From assembly GCA_046483065.1 (NCBI GenBank), contig JAWODW010000097.1, positions 62,001 through 126,000 of the forward strand: 64,000 nucleotides of DNA. The letters run 5' to 3'. Source of the stretch: JAWVYT01 sp046483065 (lineage in GTDB: Bacteria > Gemmatimonadota > Gemmatimonadetes > Longimicrobiales > RSA9). Made by a program: the position numbers and the translations under genes. The notes under the pieces were generated by a model. It was given only the letters and a program-made list of their open reading frames with translations, did not search any database and was not told the DNA's origin. Of the stretch, positions 41,420 through 51,671 are shown piece after piece (position 1 is the stretch's first letter; each line of letters opens with the position of its first letter).

Positions 41420-41460
41420 GGGACGCGCGAGACGACGGGCTTCTACGGGGCTGACGCCTG

Positions 41461-41740
41461 GTTCACCGCGGAGGCGCGGAAACGCGGAGCGAACGCGGAG
41501 TATTTTGAGTTGTATCCGGGCGGGTCCGGAGTCGGGGTGGGAGGTCTGAACACAGGGCTGGGCAACCTTCGGGATTACTTCTTACGGGAGCAGGAGGCAC
41601 CGGGAATTCGGGGCAGCGCTCAGCGCCGCCGGAATTCACCGGCCGAGGTACGGTACGCGCCGGATCCCGATCACCGCGCCCCGGGCACCCCGCCACGAAC
41701 AAGGCCCCGACGGAGCCTGGCGTCCTCCGCTGCGAACCCG
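41461..41740. repeat. degenerate repeat left of the YfcC gene
   Basis: Two blocks recur in the same order on the other side of the transporter gene (43311-43690): ACCGCGGA...GCGGAGTATTTTG at 41464-41510, and CGAGGTACGGTACGC through CCTGGCGTCCTCCGCTGCGA at about 41645-41730. Low identity overall, but the blocks and order match. No gene recognised in 41420-41743. Confidence 0.5.
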
Positions 41741-41743
41741 GAC

Positions 41744-43204
41744 CTACGCGTAGCCGATGGCCACCGCGATGGCCAGCACGATGGACCCCACCACCCACAT
41801 CTTCACCATGAACGGCAGGATGAACTTGAGCCAGCGGTCGTACGGGATCGCGGCCATGGCCAGGATCCCCACCAGGACGGCGTTCGTGGGGACGAGGATA
41901 TTGGTGAAGCCGTCGCCGAACTGGTAGGCCAGGACCGCCACCTGCCGGCTCACACCCACCAGGTCCGCCAGCGGCGCCATGATCGGCATGGTCACGTACG
42001 CCTGCCCGCTCCCCGACGGGATGAACAGGTTGGCCAGGCTCTGGACGAAGAACATGCCCACCGCCGACAGCGCCCCCGGCAGCTCCTGGAGCGGCACGCT
42101 GATGCCGTGCACGATGGTGTCCACCACGCCGCCCTCGTCCAGCACCACCTGGATCGCTCGGGCCACGCCGATCATCAGCGCCGTGACCGTCAGCTCCGCC
42201 GCCCCCTTCCCGAACTCCACCGCCGTCCGGTCCGGGCTCATCCGCGCGATGATGGCCAGCACGATGGTCATGGCCACGAAGAGCGCGCCCATCTCGATCA
42301 GGTACCAGTGCCACCGGCTCAGCCCATAGACCAGAACTACCAGGAACAGGCCGACCACGCCGAGCACCCACCGATGCGTACGCGTCATGGCCGGGTAGTC
42401 GCCGTCGTCCGACGCCGCCCCGCCCTCGCCGCCTCCCTCACCCTCCGGCGTACCCGCCTGGTCCCGCGGCGCGCCCTTCGCACCCGTCGGTGGCTCGACG
42501 TCCGCCACCAGGCTCGACGACGGGTCGTCGCCCACCTTCCGGGCGTACCGCCACACGTGGTGGATGCCGATGGGAAGGAAGACGAAGAGGAGCACCACCC
42601 GGAGCCAGAGCCCCGACGCGGGCTGGAGCCCCGCCACGTCCTGGGCGATCAGCACGGTGAACGGGTTGATGGCCGCCACGCCGTACCCGATGCCGTAGCC
42701 CACGGTCATGATCCCCACGGCGGTGATGGCGTCGTAGCCCAGGGCGTAGGCCAGCGCGATGAGGATCGGGACGAAGGGCAGATACTCTTCCGCCATCCCG
42801 ATGGTGCTGGAACCGACGGCGAAGACGAGCATGGCGCCCGTGACCAGCCAGAACGGGCGGTGCCCCAGGCGGTCCAGCATCCGCCCCAGCGCCGCGTCCA
42901 CCGCGCCCGTGGCCCGCAACACGGCGAAGGCGCCCCCGATGATGAAGACGAAGAAGATGATCTCGTGGGCCGCGCTGAACCCCTTCGGGATCGCGGTGAA
43001 AATCGCCAGCGGCGACTGCCGCTCCACGTCCGGCGTCTCCTGGAAGCTCCCGGGCACCACCTGCATCCGTCCCAGGGCGTTCTCCACACGCTCGAACGCC
43101 CCCGCCGGCAGCAGCCAGCTCAACAGCAGCGCCGCCACCACCATCCCGAAAAGGAGGACCAGCGTGTGGGGGACCTTGAAACGCGATTCGTTCGTTTCGC
43201 TCAT
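41744..43204 (-). CDS. YfcC-family transporter
   Basis: Twelve-helix membrane permease of the YfcC/ArsB-NhaD-like (C4-dicarboxylate or amino-acid) group, 486 residues. Conserved segments: VPHTLVLLFGMVVAALLLSW, LPAGAFERVENALGR, FVFIIGGAFAVLRATGAVDA, GYGIGYGVAAINPFTVLIAQ, LANLFIPSGSGQAYVTMPIM and FTNILVPTNAVLVGILA. A Gly/Glu-rich cytoplasmic loop lies in the middle. Substrate unknown. The ATG at 43204 has a weak GGAG upstream; an in-frame start at 43243 is possible. Flanked by related degenerate repeats on both sides. Confidence 0.87.
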   Translation of the reverse strand: MSETNESRFKVPHTLVLLFGMVVAALLLSWLLPAGAFERVENALGRMQVVPGSFQETPDVERQSPLAIFTAIPKGFSAAHEIIFFVFIIGGAFAVLRATGAVDAALGRMLDRLGHRPFWLVTGAMLVFAVGSSTIGMAEEYLPFVPILIALAYALGYDAITAVGIMTVGYGIGYGVAAINPFTVLIAQDVAGLQPASGLWLRVVLLFVFLPIGIHHVWRYARKVGDDPSSSLVADVEPPTGAKGAPRDQAGTPEGEGGGEGGAASDDGDYPAMTRTHRWVLGVVGLFLVVLVYGLSRWHWYLIEMGALFVAMTIVLAIIARMSPDRTAVEFGKGAAELTVTALMIGVARAIQVVLDEGGVVDTIVHGISVPLQELPGALSAVGMFFVQSLANLFIPSGSGQAYVTMPIMAPLADLVGVSRQVAVLAYQFGDGFTNILVPTNAVLVGILAMAAIPYDRWLKFILPFMVKMWVVGSIVLAIAVAIGYA

Positions 43205-43310
43205 GTCAGCTGTCGGCTCCGGAGTCGATACCATCGGCACCATCGGCCCGGCAAGGTATCAGCGTACGGCGTGGCGCGAAAACGCGATCCGGAGATGGAA
43301 GGGCCCGGTC

Positions 43311-43690
43311 AACCGCGGAGACACCGAGGCGCCGAGTACGCGCGAAGTATTGTTGAATCGGACCCGGGAGGCTGCCCTCTTCCTCTCCATCGCCTTCAGC
43401 CTGTACCCCGCCCTCCGCTTCGTACTTCGCCCTCTTCCTGGACGGTCCGGCGTTCGAACAACCGTTCAACGCGCAAGGTCGAGAAGCCTCTTTCATCAAC
43501 ACATCGGGAGAAAAGCCGGATTTGCTTCTCACGCGAGGCGAAGACCTCGAGGGTTCGGGCCGGACCTCCGGCACCTCCGCGACCCGCCGATCGAGGTACG
43601 GTACGCACTGGACCCCGGTCGCCGCGCGGTGGGCACGCCCCCGGCGGCGCAGCATGCCCTACCGGTGTCCTGCGTCATCCGCTACGAACC
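43311..43690. repeat. degenerate repeat right of the YfcC gene, including dispersed copy B
   Basis: Contains the two blocks shared with 41461-41740 (43313-43352 and about 43600-43690), with an insertion between them at 43371-43535 that is the inverted copy of the repeat at 21160-21395 (GGAGGCTGCCCTCTTCCTCT, ATCAACACATCGGGAGAAAA). In one frame copy B still reads EAALFLSIAFSLYPALRFVL. Confidence 0.55.
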
Positions 43691-43886
43691 CCTATCGGAC
43701 ACAACCCCATGCAGTTCTCCGCGTATGCTCCGCGCCTTCGCTTCTCCGCGGTTGACGATGCGCCCGGTCACGGCAACGCACCGGGAGGGAGCCACCCCCG
43801 AAGGCAAGCCGAAAAGGGGGTTGCGCGAATGGATGCCGATGATGATGTTTGTCGCGAGTTCACTCCGGTGGACGCGCATAAAGGTA

Positions 43887-43915
43887 CAGCCCGCCTGCTC
43901 CGAACAGACGGGCTG
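43887..43915. terminator. terminator-like hairpin in gene-poor region
   Basis: CAGCCCGCCTG pairs with CAGACGGGCTG (11 bp with one G-U pair) across a 7-base loop. It is not adjacent to any recognised gene. The wider interval 43205-44749 contains only repeats and no frame with both a credible ribosome binding site and protein-like composition. Confidence 0.35.
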
Positions 43916-44105
43916 CGTCAGGCGAGTGACGGTGCGGTTCTGCGCAGTCATGGTTGAGACCGGACGCGCGGAGCCGGGTGTGCTTCGGGTTTGGGGAATA
44001 CTCCCGAAGTGGAGCTGGGTGTGGTAGCCCAGCCACCGTCCTCGCTTCCTTTTGCTGCCCCGTTCCCCCCGGGGCCGTCCCGTACACCTCCAGGGACAAA
44101 AACGG

Positions 44106-44278
44106 ACGCGCCAAAGGGGTGAATTTTCACTTTCCTGAAGGGGGGAATTTTCGCCCTCGCGACCCGGCTACCTTCCGGCTGCCGGTACCGCGCCGGCTAC
44201 TTCCTCCAGTACTCGATCGTCCTTTGGCGCGCCCTTCGAATCCTCCCGACTTTCCGCCGGGGCACCCATAGTAGCATC
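44106..44278. repeat. direct repeat, copy 1
   Basis: Pairs with 44449-44628 at an offset near 343. Two blocks are identical between copies: a 30-base block beginning TTCACTTTCCTGAAGGGGGG and a 34-base block beginning CGCGCCGGCTACTTCCTCCA. The rest is diverged. On the minus strand both copies end a frame with RQRTIEYWRK before TAG, so they may be remnants of a duplicated gene end. Confidence 0.7.
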
Positions 44279-44448
44279 GCGTGAATCGCTTTGTCAAGAA
44301 CTTTCGATTCGAGGGCCCGGCGGAAGACGATCGTTGGTGGCAGGGCCACCTTCAACGCGGGATTCACGTGAATCGGAGGGTTGCCGTCCCGCGACGCGCG
44401 AGGAACGCGGCGGGCATGACAAACCCCGCGTCGCATACAAAAAGAAGA

Positions 44449-44628
44449 ACGCGCCACCGGGTGGATTTTTCACTTTCCTGAAGGGGGGAATTTTCGCCTG
44501 ATCGCTACCCGATTCACCTTGCGGCCATCGGGATCGCGCCGGCTACTTCCTCCAGTACTCGATCGTCCGCTGACGCGTCCTTCGAAACTGGTCCCGTTTT
44601 CTCTCGGGGCATCCACAGTACCATCGGA
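44449..44628. repeat. direct repeat, copy 2
   Basis: Second copy of the 44106-44278 repeat, same orientation, just upstream of the DoxX gene. Its last part (GGGGCATCCACAGTACCAT) aligns with GGGGCACCCATAGTAGCAT in copy 1. Confidence 0.7.
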
Positions 44629-44749
44629 GCGCGGCGGCTGTCAAGGATCCCGATCGCCCCGTCCTTCTCCCGTCGTGGGCGTTGCTCCGCCAAGGGGAAG
44701 CTCGTAACGTCAGCGGTACAGAAGTCGACCCGCACCTGGAGGGGCACCC

Positions 44750-45139
44750 GTGGTCTTTCCCGAACTCGCCGCCTACACGGCGCTGGCTCTGCTGGTCTTC
44801 CGGTCCGTCCTCGCCCTGGTCTTCCTGTCCAGCGGCTGGGCCCACGCCAACCACCCGAAAGAGCGCGGCGAGAGCATCGGGATGGCACCCGCGGCCACGC
44901 GCGTACTGGGGATCGTCCAGGTCGTGGCCGCGGTAGCAATGGTCGTCGGCGTATACGCCCAGGTGACGGCAGCCGTGCTGGCGGTGATCATGCTCGGGGC
45001 GATCCGGAAGAAGATCTTCGTCTGGAAGAAGGGCTTCTGGGGCGACGGGGGCGGTGACGGCTGGTGGTACGAGCTCCTCTACATCACCGGCCTCCTGGTC
45101 ATCATGACCACCGGCGGCGGGGAGTGGGTGCTCCTCTAG
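44750..45139 (+). CDS. DoxX-family membrane protein
   Basis: 129 residues with four membrane helices, typical of DoxX: TALALLVFRSVLALVFLSSG, AATRVLGIVQVVAAVAMVVG, VTAAVLAVIMLGAIRKKIFV and ELLYITGLLVIMTTGGG. DoxX proteins are small membrane proteins linked to quinone or redox stress functions; the exact role here is unknown. GTG 44750 with TGGAGGGG upstream. 31 bases before the next membrane protein gene, probably one operon. Confidence 0.82.
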   Translation: MVFPELAAYTALALLVFRSVLALVFLSSGWAHANHPKERGESIGMAPAATRVLGIVQVVAAVAMVVGVYAQVTAAVLAVIMLGAIRKKIFVWKKGFWGDGGGDGWWYELLYITGLLVIMTTGGGEWVLL

Positions 45140-45170
45140 GCACCACTCTACCCCTTCAGCTCGGGAACCC

Positions 45171-45545
45171 ATGCGACGTTCGACCCGTTACCCGCTTCTC
45201 ATCCTCGCCATCTGCCTGGCGACGGCCGGCGCTGCCGCCGCCCTGGCCGCCGTGGAGCGGCTCGAGGTCTGGCGTTGCTGCACCAGCCACGGGTCGTTCC
45301 TCACCGGAGGCCTGATCGGCGCCGGCGCTGTGCTCGTGGGCGGCGTGATCCTCCAGCTGGTCCCCACCGAGTCCGCGAACATGGCCATGGCCGGCGCGGT
45401 CCTCATGGCGCCGGTGGGCTTCCTGGTGGGCGGACTCATCGGGAAGGGGGCCGTCGGTGAGAGACCCGGATGGATCGAGGTCCCCGTTCCGGCGGCCGAG
45501 CCGCCGGGCCGCGACCGGGCAGAGCGCACGCGGCGACCCGGATGA
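45171..45545 (+). CDS. hypothetical small membrane protein
   Basis: 124 residues with three hydrophobic segments (YPLLILAICLATAGAAAALA, GSFLTGGLIGAGAVLVGGVI, MAMAGAVLMAPVGFLVGGLI) and a basic Pro-rich tail. A CC pair (WRCCTSHG) follows the first helix. Family not recognised. The stop codon lies inside the hairpin at 45541-45585, which separates it from the convergent 16S gene. Confidence 0.65.
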   Translation: MRRSTRYPLLILAICLATAGAAAALAAVERLEVWRCCTSHGSFLTGGLIGAGAVLVGGVILQLVPTESANMAMAGAVLMAPVGFLVGGLIGKGAVGERPGWIEVPVPAAEPPGRDRAERTRRPG

Positions 45546-45585
45546 GAAACGGCCGGTCATCCACATGGATGCCGGCCGTCTCATC
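45541..45585. terminator. hairpin between convergent membrane gene and 16S gene
   Basis: GATGAG, CGGCCGG and CATCC in the left arm pair with GGATG, CCGGCCG and CTCATC in the right arm, with small bulges. It can end transcription from both sides: the membrane-protein gene on plus and the 16S transcript on minus, 98 bases after the 16S 3' end. Confidence 0.65.
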
Positions 45586-45680
45586 TATAGAAAACGAGAT
45601 AGAGGGGTGTTCGTGTGGTGCGACTTCCGAGCGGGCTTTCCGCCTTCGAGTTGTGCTCTCGGGCTTACTCGCCGTGCTCC

Positions 45681-47265
<1,585 letters not shown>

Positions 47266-47473
47266 TCTAAAACCTAGAAAAGCCTGACTAGCTTTCAGTC
47301 TCGAACAACCGTTCACTACCGGTCATCCGGAATCGAACTCTGCGTTCCTTTGAACCCTCACCACGAGGACACAGTGCCTCGCAGCTCTCAGGGCCCACAC
47401 GAACTATCCCTCTACCTCGATTTTCAATCAGCTACAAAGCGGCGCCCAAACAGCTGGCGCCGCGCAGACATGT

Positions 47474-47502
47474 AGAGTAGCCGTTGAGTCGGACTCCGTC
47501 AA
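47474..47502 (-). promoter_or_regulatory. promoter of the 16S gene
   Basis: Minus-strand TTGACG (47497-47502), 17-base spacer, TACTCT (47474-47479), about 210 bases upstream of the mature 16S 5' end. It abuts the terminator at 47502-47541. The leader between it and the rRNA holds no gene. Confidence 0.6.
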
Positions 47503-47541
47503 CCCCTCGGGCGCCCGGTGAGAGCCGGGCGCCCGAGGGGT
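47502..47541 (-). terminator. terminator after the Asp/Trp-repeat gene
   Basis: Perfect 17-bp stem: arms 47502-47518 and 47525-47541 around TGAGAG, located 12 bases after the stop of the gene at 47554. It insulates that gene from the rRNA promoter next to it. Confidence 0.8.
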
Positions 47542-47553
47542 CACGGCCGGGGG

Positions 47554-47742
47554 TCAGAGCTCATCTTCGTCCCAGTCCTCGTCTTCCTCCCAATCGTCGT
47601 CATCGTCCCAATCATCGTCATCCCAGTCCTCGTCGTCGTCCCAGTCGTCGTCATCATCCCAATCATCGTCTTCGTCATCGAAGCCGAGGTTCAGGAGCTC
47701 GTCGTCGAGATCGGACGACATCGAGGCGAACAGAGCGGCCAT
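47554..47742 (-). CDS. Asp/Trp-repeat acidic microprotein
   Basis: 62 residues. MAALFASMSSDLDDELLNLG is followed by about 40 residues made almost only of Asp, Glu and Trp in repeats of the type DDDDWDDDE, ending EDWDEDEL. GGAGG precedes the ATG at 47742. The predicted charge is extremely negative with regularly spaced tryptophans. Could bind metal or basic surfaces (ribosomal proteins, nucleoid proteins); no family recognised. It has its own terminator and lies directly upstream of the 16S promoter. Confidence 0.7.
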   Translation of the reverse strand: MAALFASMSSDLDDELLNLGFDDEDDDWDDDDDWDDDEDWDDDDWDDDDDWEEDEDWDEDEL

Positions 47743-47901
47743 TGTAGCGAACCTCCGTGGGGGTTGATTTGACCCTGTGTCACCGGGAGGATCGGCTACC
47801 GTGCCATCGGGCACGGTCCGTTCCCCTTTCGCCAGATAACCCCGGTGGGGGGGCGTGTCAAGACTTTCCGCCGGGTCCCGGAGCGGGCGTACGTCGAGGT
47901 G

Positions 47902-49326
47902 TCACAACGTGGTGGCGTCGTAGCTCCATTCGAAGTAGACGGCCTCACTGGCGTTCAGAGCGTGGACGGTGTGGATCCGGACTCCTTCACCGGGGCGCAG
48001 GACCACGTCCTTCCGGTAGCGGCCGCACCATTCCCTGATGTTCGTGCACTGGTCCAGCGTGATGGCGTTGATGTGGACGGCACGGTCCGAGTCGTTCCGG
48101 ATATGGAGGATGTGGCGCCGGGGCTGCTCCCGCGCCCGGACCCAGGTCGTGAAGGCGCGCCCCTCTTCGGGCGGCGGTCCACCGCTCGCGCCGACCCGCT
48201 CATCGGCCGGCGGCCCATCCTGGGCGGCCCCGTCCGCCTGCGGCGCGGCGGCGTCCAGGGGTCGGAGCTGGTGGTCCAGGCCCAGGACCTCGATCACCTC
48301 GCCGCTGGTCTCGTGGATGGACCCCAGGCGGCTGGTGGGCAGCCCGTTGACCAGCGCCATCCGGGGCATGCGGAGCCGCCACCTGCGGATGAACCAGGCG
48401 CCGTTGGGGAGCTGCTCGTAGACCACGTCGCCGCCGGGCTCGAACCCGCGCACGGGCGACCGTGTGTAGGTGAACTCCAGGCGGCGCAGCGCGGCCGATT
48501 CGGCGTCCAGCCAGAGGACGCCCTCGATCTGCGCGGTGCCCCGGAGCCGGGCCTCGGGCTCGAAGGTGAGCCCGACCTCGCCGTCGTCGCCCTTCGTGAT
48601 CCCGAAGCAGTACTGCTCGATGAAGGGGTCGGAGAGGAGCAGGTTGGCGTCGGGCCCGTAGTAGGTCACGGTGTCGTCGATGCCGCCGCGGATGAAGCCG
48701 TGGCGCAGGAGCGTATCGGCCGACAGGCTTCTGAAGGGGTCATTGCCCCATGCGCGACGGGTCCGGACCTCCTCGGTGAGGACGCTCTTCCATACGGCAT
48801 CGAGGTCCCGATCGGTCACGGCGATGCGGAAGGAGACCAGGGGCGACGTCTCGGACAGCACCACGCTCTTGAGTCCTTTCCGGGCCTCTTCCCAGAGCCG
48901 GACCAGGTCGGTGCCCCCGAAGTCGCCACCGCATCGCCCCCCACGGGAGACCTGGATCCCCTCGAGCCGGATGGGCTCCAACGAGACCGACAGCCGGCGG
49001 TGGAGGGTCTGCCCGGCCTCCAGGGTGAACGGGTTGGTGGTAACGGTCTTGTACCCGAGGAGGCCGACGCGGAAGCGGTAGCGGCCGGGGGCGACGTTGC
49101 GCATGGAGAACCGCCCATCGGGCCCGGTCAGCCGGGCGATGACCTCGGTGCCGGCGGTGTCCAGGAGCTCGACCACCGCGCCCTGGAGCGGCGACCCATC
49201 GTCCTCGGAGATGACCCTCCCCGACAGGAGCTGGGCAGCTGCGGGCGCCGGGCGCGTCCCCGATATCAGGCCGGCAACGAGGAGGAAGAAGAGTGTGACG
49301 GCGGGACCCCGGCTTCTCGCGGCCAT
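47902..49326 (-). CDS. secreted carboxypeptidase-regulatory-domain protein
   Basis: 474 residues. Signal peptide (VTLFFLLVAGLISGTRPAPA), regulatory beta-sandwich (about 34-115: LLSGRVISEDDGSPLQGAVV, RYRFRVGLLGYKTVTTNPF), a link like those before plug domains (LEPIRLEGIQVSRGGRCG) and then a long region of unknown fold (ESAALRRLEFTYTRSPVRGF, GAWFIRRWRLRMPRMALVNG) with a Cys-containing C-terminal part (TLDQCTNIREWCGRYRKDVV). No barrel. Probably periplasmic or on the outer membrane. Function unknown. Confidence 0.78.
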   Translation of the reverse strand: MAARSRGPAVTLFFLLVAGLISGTRPAPAAAQLLSGRVISEDDGSPLQGAVVELLDTAGTEVIARLTGPDGRFSMRNVAPGRYRFRVGLLGYKTVTTNPFTLEAGQTLHRRLSVSLEPIRLEGIQVSRGGRCGGDFGGTDLVRLWEEARKGLKSVVLSETSPLVSFRIAVTDRDLDAVWKSVLTEEVRTRRAWGNDPFRSLSADTLLRHGFIRGGIDDTVTYYGPDANLLLSDPFIEQYCFGITKGDDGEVGLTFEPEARLRGTAQIEGVLWLDAESAALRRLEFTYTRSPVRGFEPGGDVVYEQLPNGAWFIRRWRLRMPRMALVNGLPTSRLGSIHETSGEVIEVLGLDHQLRPLDAAAPQADGAAQDGPPADERVGASGGPPPEEGRAFTTWVRAREQPRRHILHIRNDSDRAVHINAITLDQCTNIREWCGRYRKDVVLRPGEGVRIHTVHALNASEAVYFEWSYDATTL

Positions 49327-49638
49327 GGGAGGCGCTCCGTGTTATCGAACGGATCTCTGAACGGCGGGGCTTCATGAAGATAGCGCCGCAGGGCTTTCGA
49401 TTCCTACCGGTGTGAACTGCGCCGGGTTCCAGCCAGCGGGTGGAGACGGCGGCGAGAGCGAACCCGAACCCGGTGGCTGCGCCCTCCCGTCCCCCTATCG
49501 GAGTGGCCGATAACGGTGGGACCAACGGCGCGAATCCAGCCCGGACCCGGACCGCCCCCCCCGACGCGCACGAGCCGCCGCGCAGGGAGAATCCGCCGCG
49601 AACGCCCCCGCGCCCCGAACGCTCAGCCCGCCCTGGAT
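49327..49638. other. intergenic region, nothing recognised
   Basis: 312 bases between two minus-strand genes. A small dyad, TATCGG-N5-CCGATA (49496-49512), is the only structure noted. Long frames here on both strands look like GC-rich non-coding read-through. It probably holds the promoter of 47902-49326. Confidence 0.5.
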
Positions 49639-51495
49639 TCAGCCCGTCCTGGACGCCTTCTTCCGCTCGTGGGCCTTCAGGTGCCGTTTCCGGAGCCGGA
49701 TGGCCTTCGGGGTGATCTCCACGAGCTCGTCCTGGTCGATGAACTCGAGGGCCTCCTCGAGGCCGGGCTTCCACGGGGTCTCCAGGTCGATGGCGTCGTC
49801 AGCGCCTGCGGCCCGGATGTTGGTCAGCTTCTTCCCCTTGCTGACGTTGACCTCGAGGTCGCCTGCGCGGGCGTGCTCGCCCACGATCATCCCCTCGTAG
49901 ACGGCGGTGCCGGGGTCGATCATGATGGTGGCGCGGTCCTGGAGGTTGTCGAGGGCGTAGGCGACGGCCTCGCCCTGGATCATGCTGACCAGCACGCCCC
50001 GCTCGCGCCGCTTGATCTGCCCGGCCCACGGCCCCCATTCGAGGAACCGGTGGTGTATGACCCCCTCGCCGCGGGTCTCGGTCAGGAAGTCGCCGCGGTA
50101 GCCGAAGAGCCCGCGGGCGGGGACCTTGAAGACCAGGCGACGGAGCTCGCCCTGCCCGCCACGCATCTCGAGCATCTCGCCCTTTCGCTTGCCGAGCCCC
50201 TCGATGACCACGCCCACGAACTCCTGGGGCACGTCGACGGTGACCTCCTCGTACGGCTCGAGGGTCCGGTCCTCGTCGTCCTGACGAGTGATCACGCGCG
50301 GGCGCGAGACGGCGAACTCGTAGCCCTCGCGGCGCATGGTCTCCATGAGGATGCCCAGGTGCAGCTCACCGCGGCCGGAGACGGTGAAGGTGTCCGGCGA
50401 GTCGGTGTCCTCGACCCGGAGCGCCACGTTGCGCTCGAGCTCCCGCATGAGCCGGTCCCGGATCTGCCGGCTGGTGACGTACTTGCCGTCGCGGCCGGCG
50501 AAGGGCGACTTGTTGACCATGAAGTCGACCGAGACGGTGGGCTCCTCCACGGCGATCCCGCGGAGCGGCTCCGGGTGCTCGGGGTCGGCGATGGTGGAGC
50601 CGATGTCCACGCCCTCGAGGCCGGCCAGCGCCACGATCTCGCCTGCGCCGGCGTGCTCGGCCTCGGCCCGCTCGAGTCCCTCGAAGGTGAAGAGCTTGGC
50701 CACGCGGCCGGACCGTGCGCCCTCGGTGACGTGGCCGTGGATGGCCTCGGTGAACTCCTCGGCGTCCTCCTCGGGGACGGCATCGAGGAGCACGATGCTG
50801 TCGCCCACGCCCACCTCGCCCCGCTCGATCCGCCCGATGGCCAGGCGCCCCAGGTACGGCGAGTGGTCGATGGTGCTGACCAGGAGCTGGAACGGGCCGT
50901 CCCGGTCCGCCGGCGGCGCCGGGACCGACCGCAGGATCGTGTCGAAGAGGGGGTGAAGGTTGTCGCGGTCGTCGTCGACCTCGTAGGTGGCCCAGCCGTC
51001 GAGGGCGGAGGCGTAGACGAAGGGCGCGTCGAGCTGATCGTCGCTGGCCTCGAGCTCCATGAACAGCTCCAGCACCTCGTCGTGGACCCGGAATGGGTCG
51101 GCGTTGGGGCGGTCGACCTTGTTGATCACCACCACGGGCCGGAGCCCCAGGGCCAGCGCCTTCCGGGTGACGAACCGGGTCTGGGGCATGGGCCCCTCGA
51201 AGGCGTCCACCAGGAGGAGCACGCCGTCCACCATCCGCAGGATCCGCTCGACCTCGCCCCCGAAGTCCGCGTGCCCGGGCGTGTCCACGATGTTGATCTT
51301 GTGGTCGCCCCACCGGATGGATGCGTTCTTCGACAGGATCGTGATCCCCCGCTCCCGCTCCAGCGGGTTCGAGTCCATGACCCGTTCGGCCACCTGCTGC
51401 CCGACGCGGAAGGTCCCGGCCTGACGGAGCATCTGGTCGACCAGGGTGGTCTTGCCGTGGTCGACGTGGGCGATAATGGCGATGTTTCTGAGCAT
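49639..51495 (-). CDS. typA: translational GTPase TypA/BipA
   Basis: Ribosome-associated GTPase involved in subunit assembly and stress adaptation. 618 residues: P-loop AHVDHGKTT at 9-17, switch RGITILSKN, G3 DTPGHADFGGEV, G4 NKVDRP, then domains II, III, V (GRGELHLGILMETMRREGYE) and the BipA-specific C-terminal domain. The start is fixed by homology, yet no Shine-Dalgarno is visible: the start is preceded by a CTTAGCTCTTAG-type repeat (51499-51527) that begins four bases upstream. Monocistronic as far as can be seen. Confidence 0.97.
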   Translation of the reverse strand: MLRNIAIIAHVDHGKTTLVDQMLRQAGTFRVGQQVAERVMDSNPLERERGITILSKNASIRWGDHKINIVDTPGHADFGGEVERILRMVDGVLLLVDAFEGPMPQTRFVTRKALALGLRPVVVINKVDRPNADPFRVHDEVLELFMELEASDDQLDAPFVYASALDGWATYEVDDDRDNLHPLFDTILRSVPAPPADRDGPFQLLVSTIDHSPYLGRLAIGRIERGEVGVGDSIVLLDAVPEEDAEEFTEAIHGHVTEGARSGRVAKLFTFEGLERAEAEHAGAGEIVALAGLEGVDIGSTIADPEHPEPLRGIAVEEPTVSVDFMVNKSPFAGRDGKYVTSRQIRDRLMRELERNVALRVEDTDSPDTFTVSGRGELHLGILMETMRREGYEFAVSRPRVITRQDDEDRTLEPYEEVTVDVPQEFVGVVIEGLGKRKGEMLEMRGGQGELRRLVFKVPARGLFGYRGDFLTETRGEGVIHHRFLEWGPWAGQIKRRERGVLVSMIQGEAVAYALDNLQDRATIMIDPGTAVYEGMIVGEHARAGDLEVNVSKGKKLTNIRAAGADDAIDLETPWKPGLEEALEFIDQDELVEITPKAIRLRKRHLKAHERKKASRTG

Positions 51496-51498
51496 CAG

Positions 51499-51527
51499 GA
51501 TCTAAGGCCTAAGAGCTAAGAGCTAAG
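51499..51527. repeat. CTAAGA-type repeat abutting typA
   Basis: GATCTAAGGCCTAAGAGC followed by TAAGAGCTAAG, four degenerate units. Its inverted counterpart is at 52219-52248, on the far side of the four-helix-bundle gene. Confidence 0.65.
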
Positions 51528-51671
51528 TGGCTCGCGGCGTAAGAACGTTCGCGGTTTTCGTTCCAACCTCCATCGCCGGGGCCGGGCTCGACCCGTCTTT
51601 GAGCCGGGTTCCAGCCTCCGCCTTGGAAGTAGCCTGCATGATACCGCGAAGAGGCTTCGGGGTTTCATCCG

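Noticed and set aside
43682..44130. Three minus-strand frames of 60-89 codons
   Set aside because: None has a convincing ribosome binding site and all overlap the repeat region with mixed composition; not supported as genes.
47554..47742. Tandem DNA repeat or CRISPR
   Set aside because: The periodicity arises from Asp/Trp codons in a frame with a start, ribosome binding site and terminator; better explained as coding.
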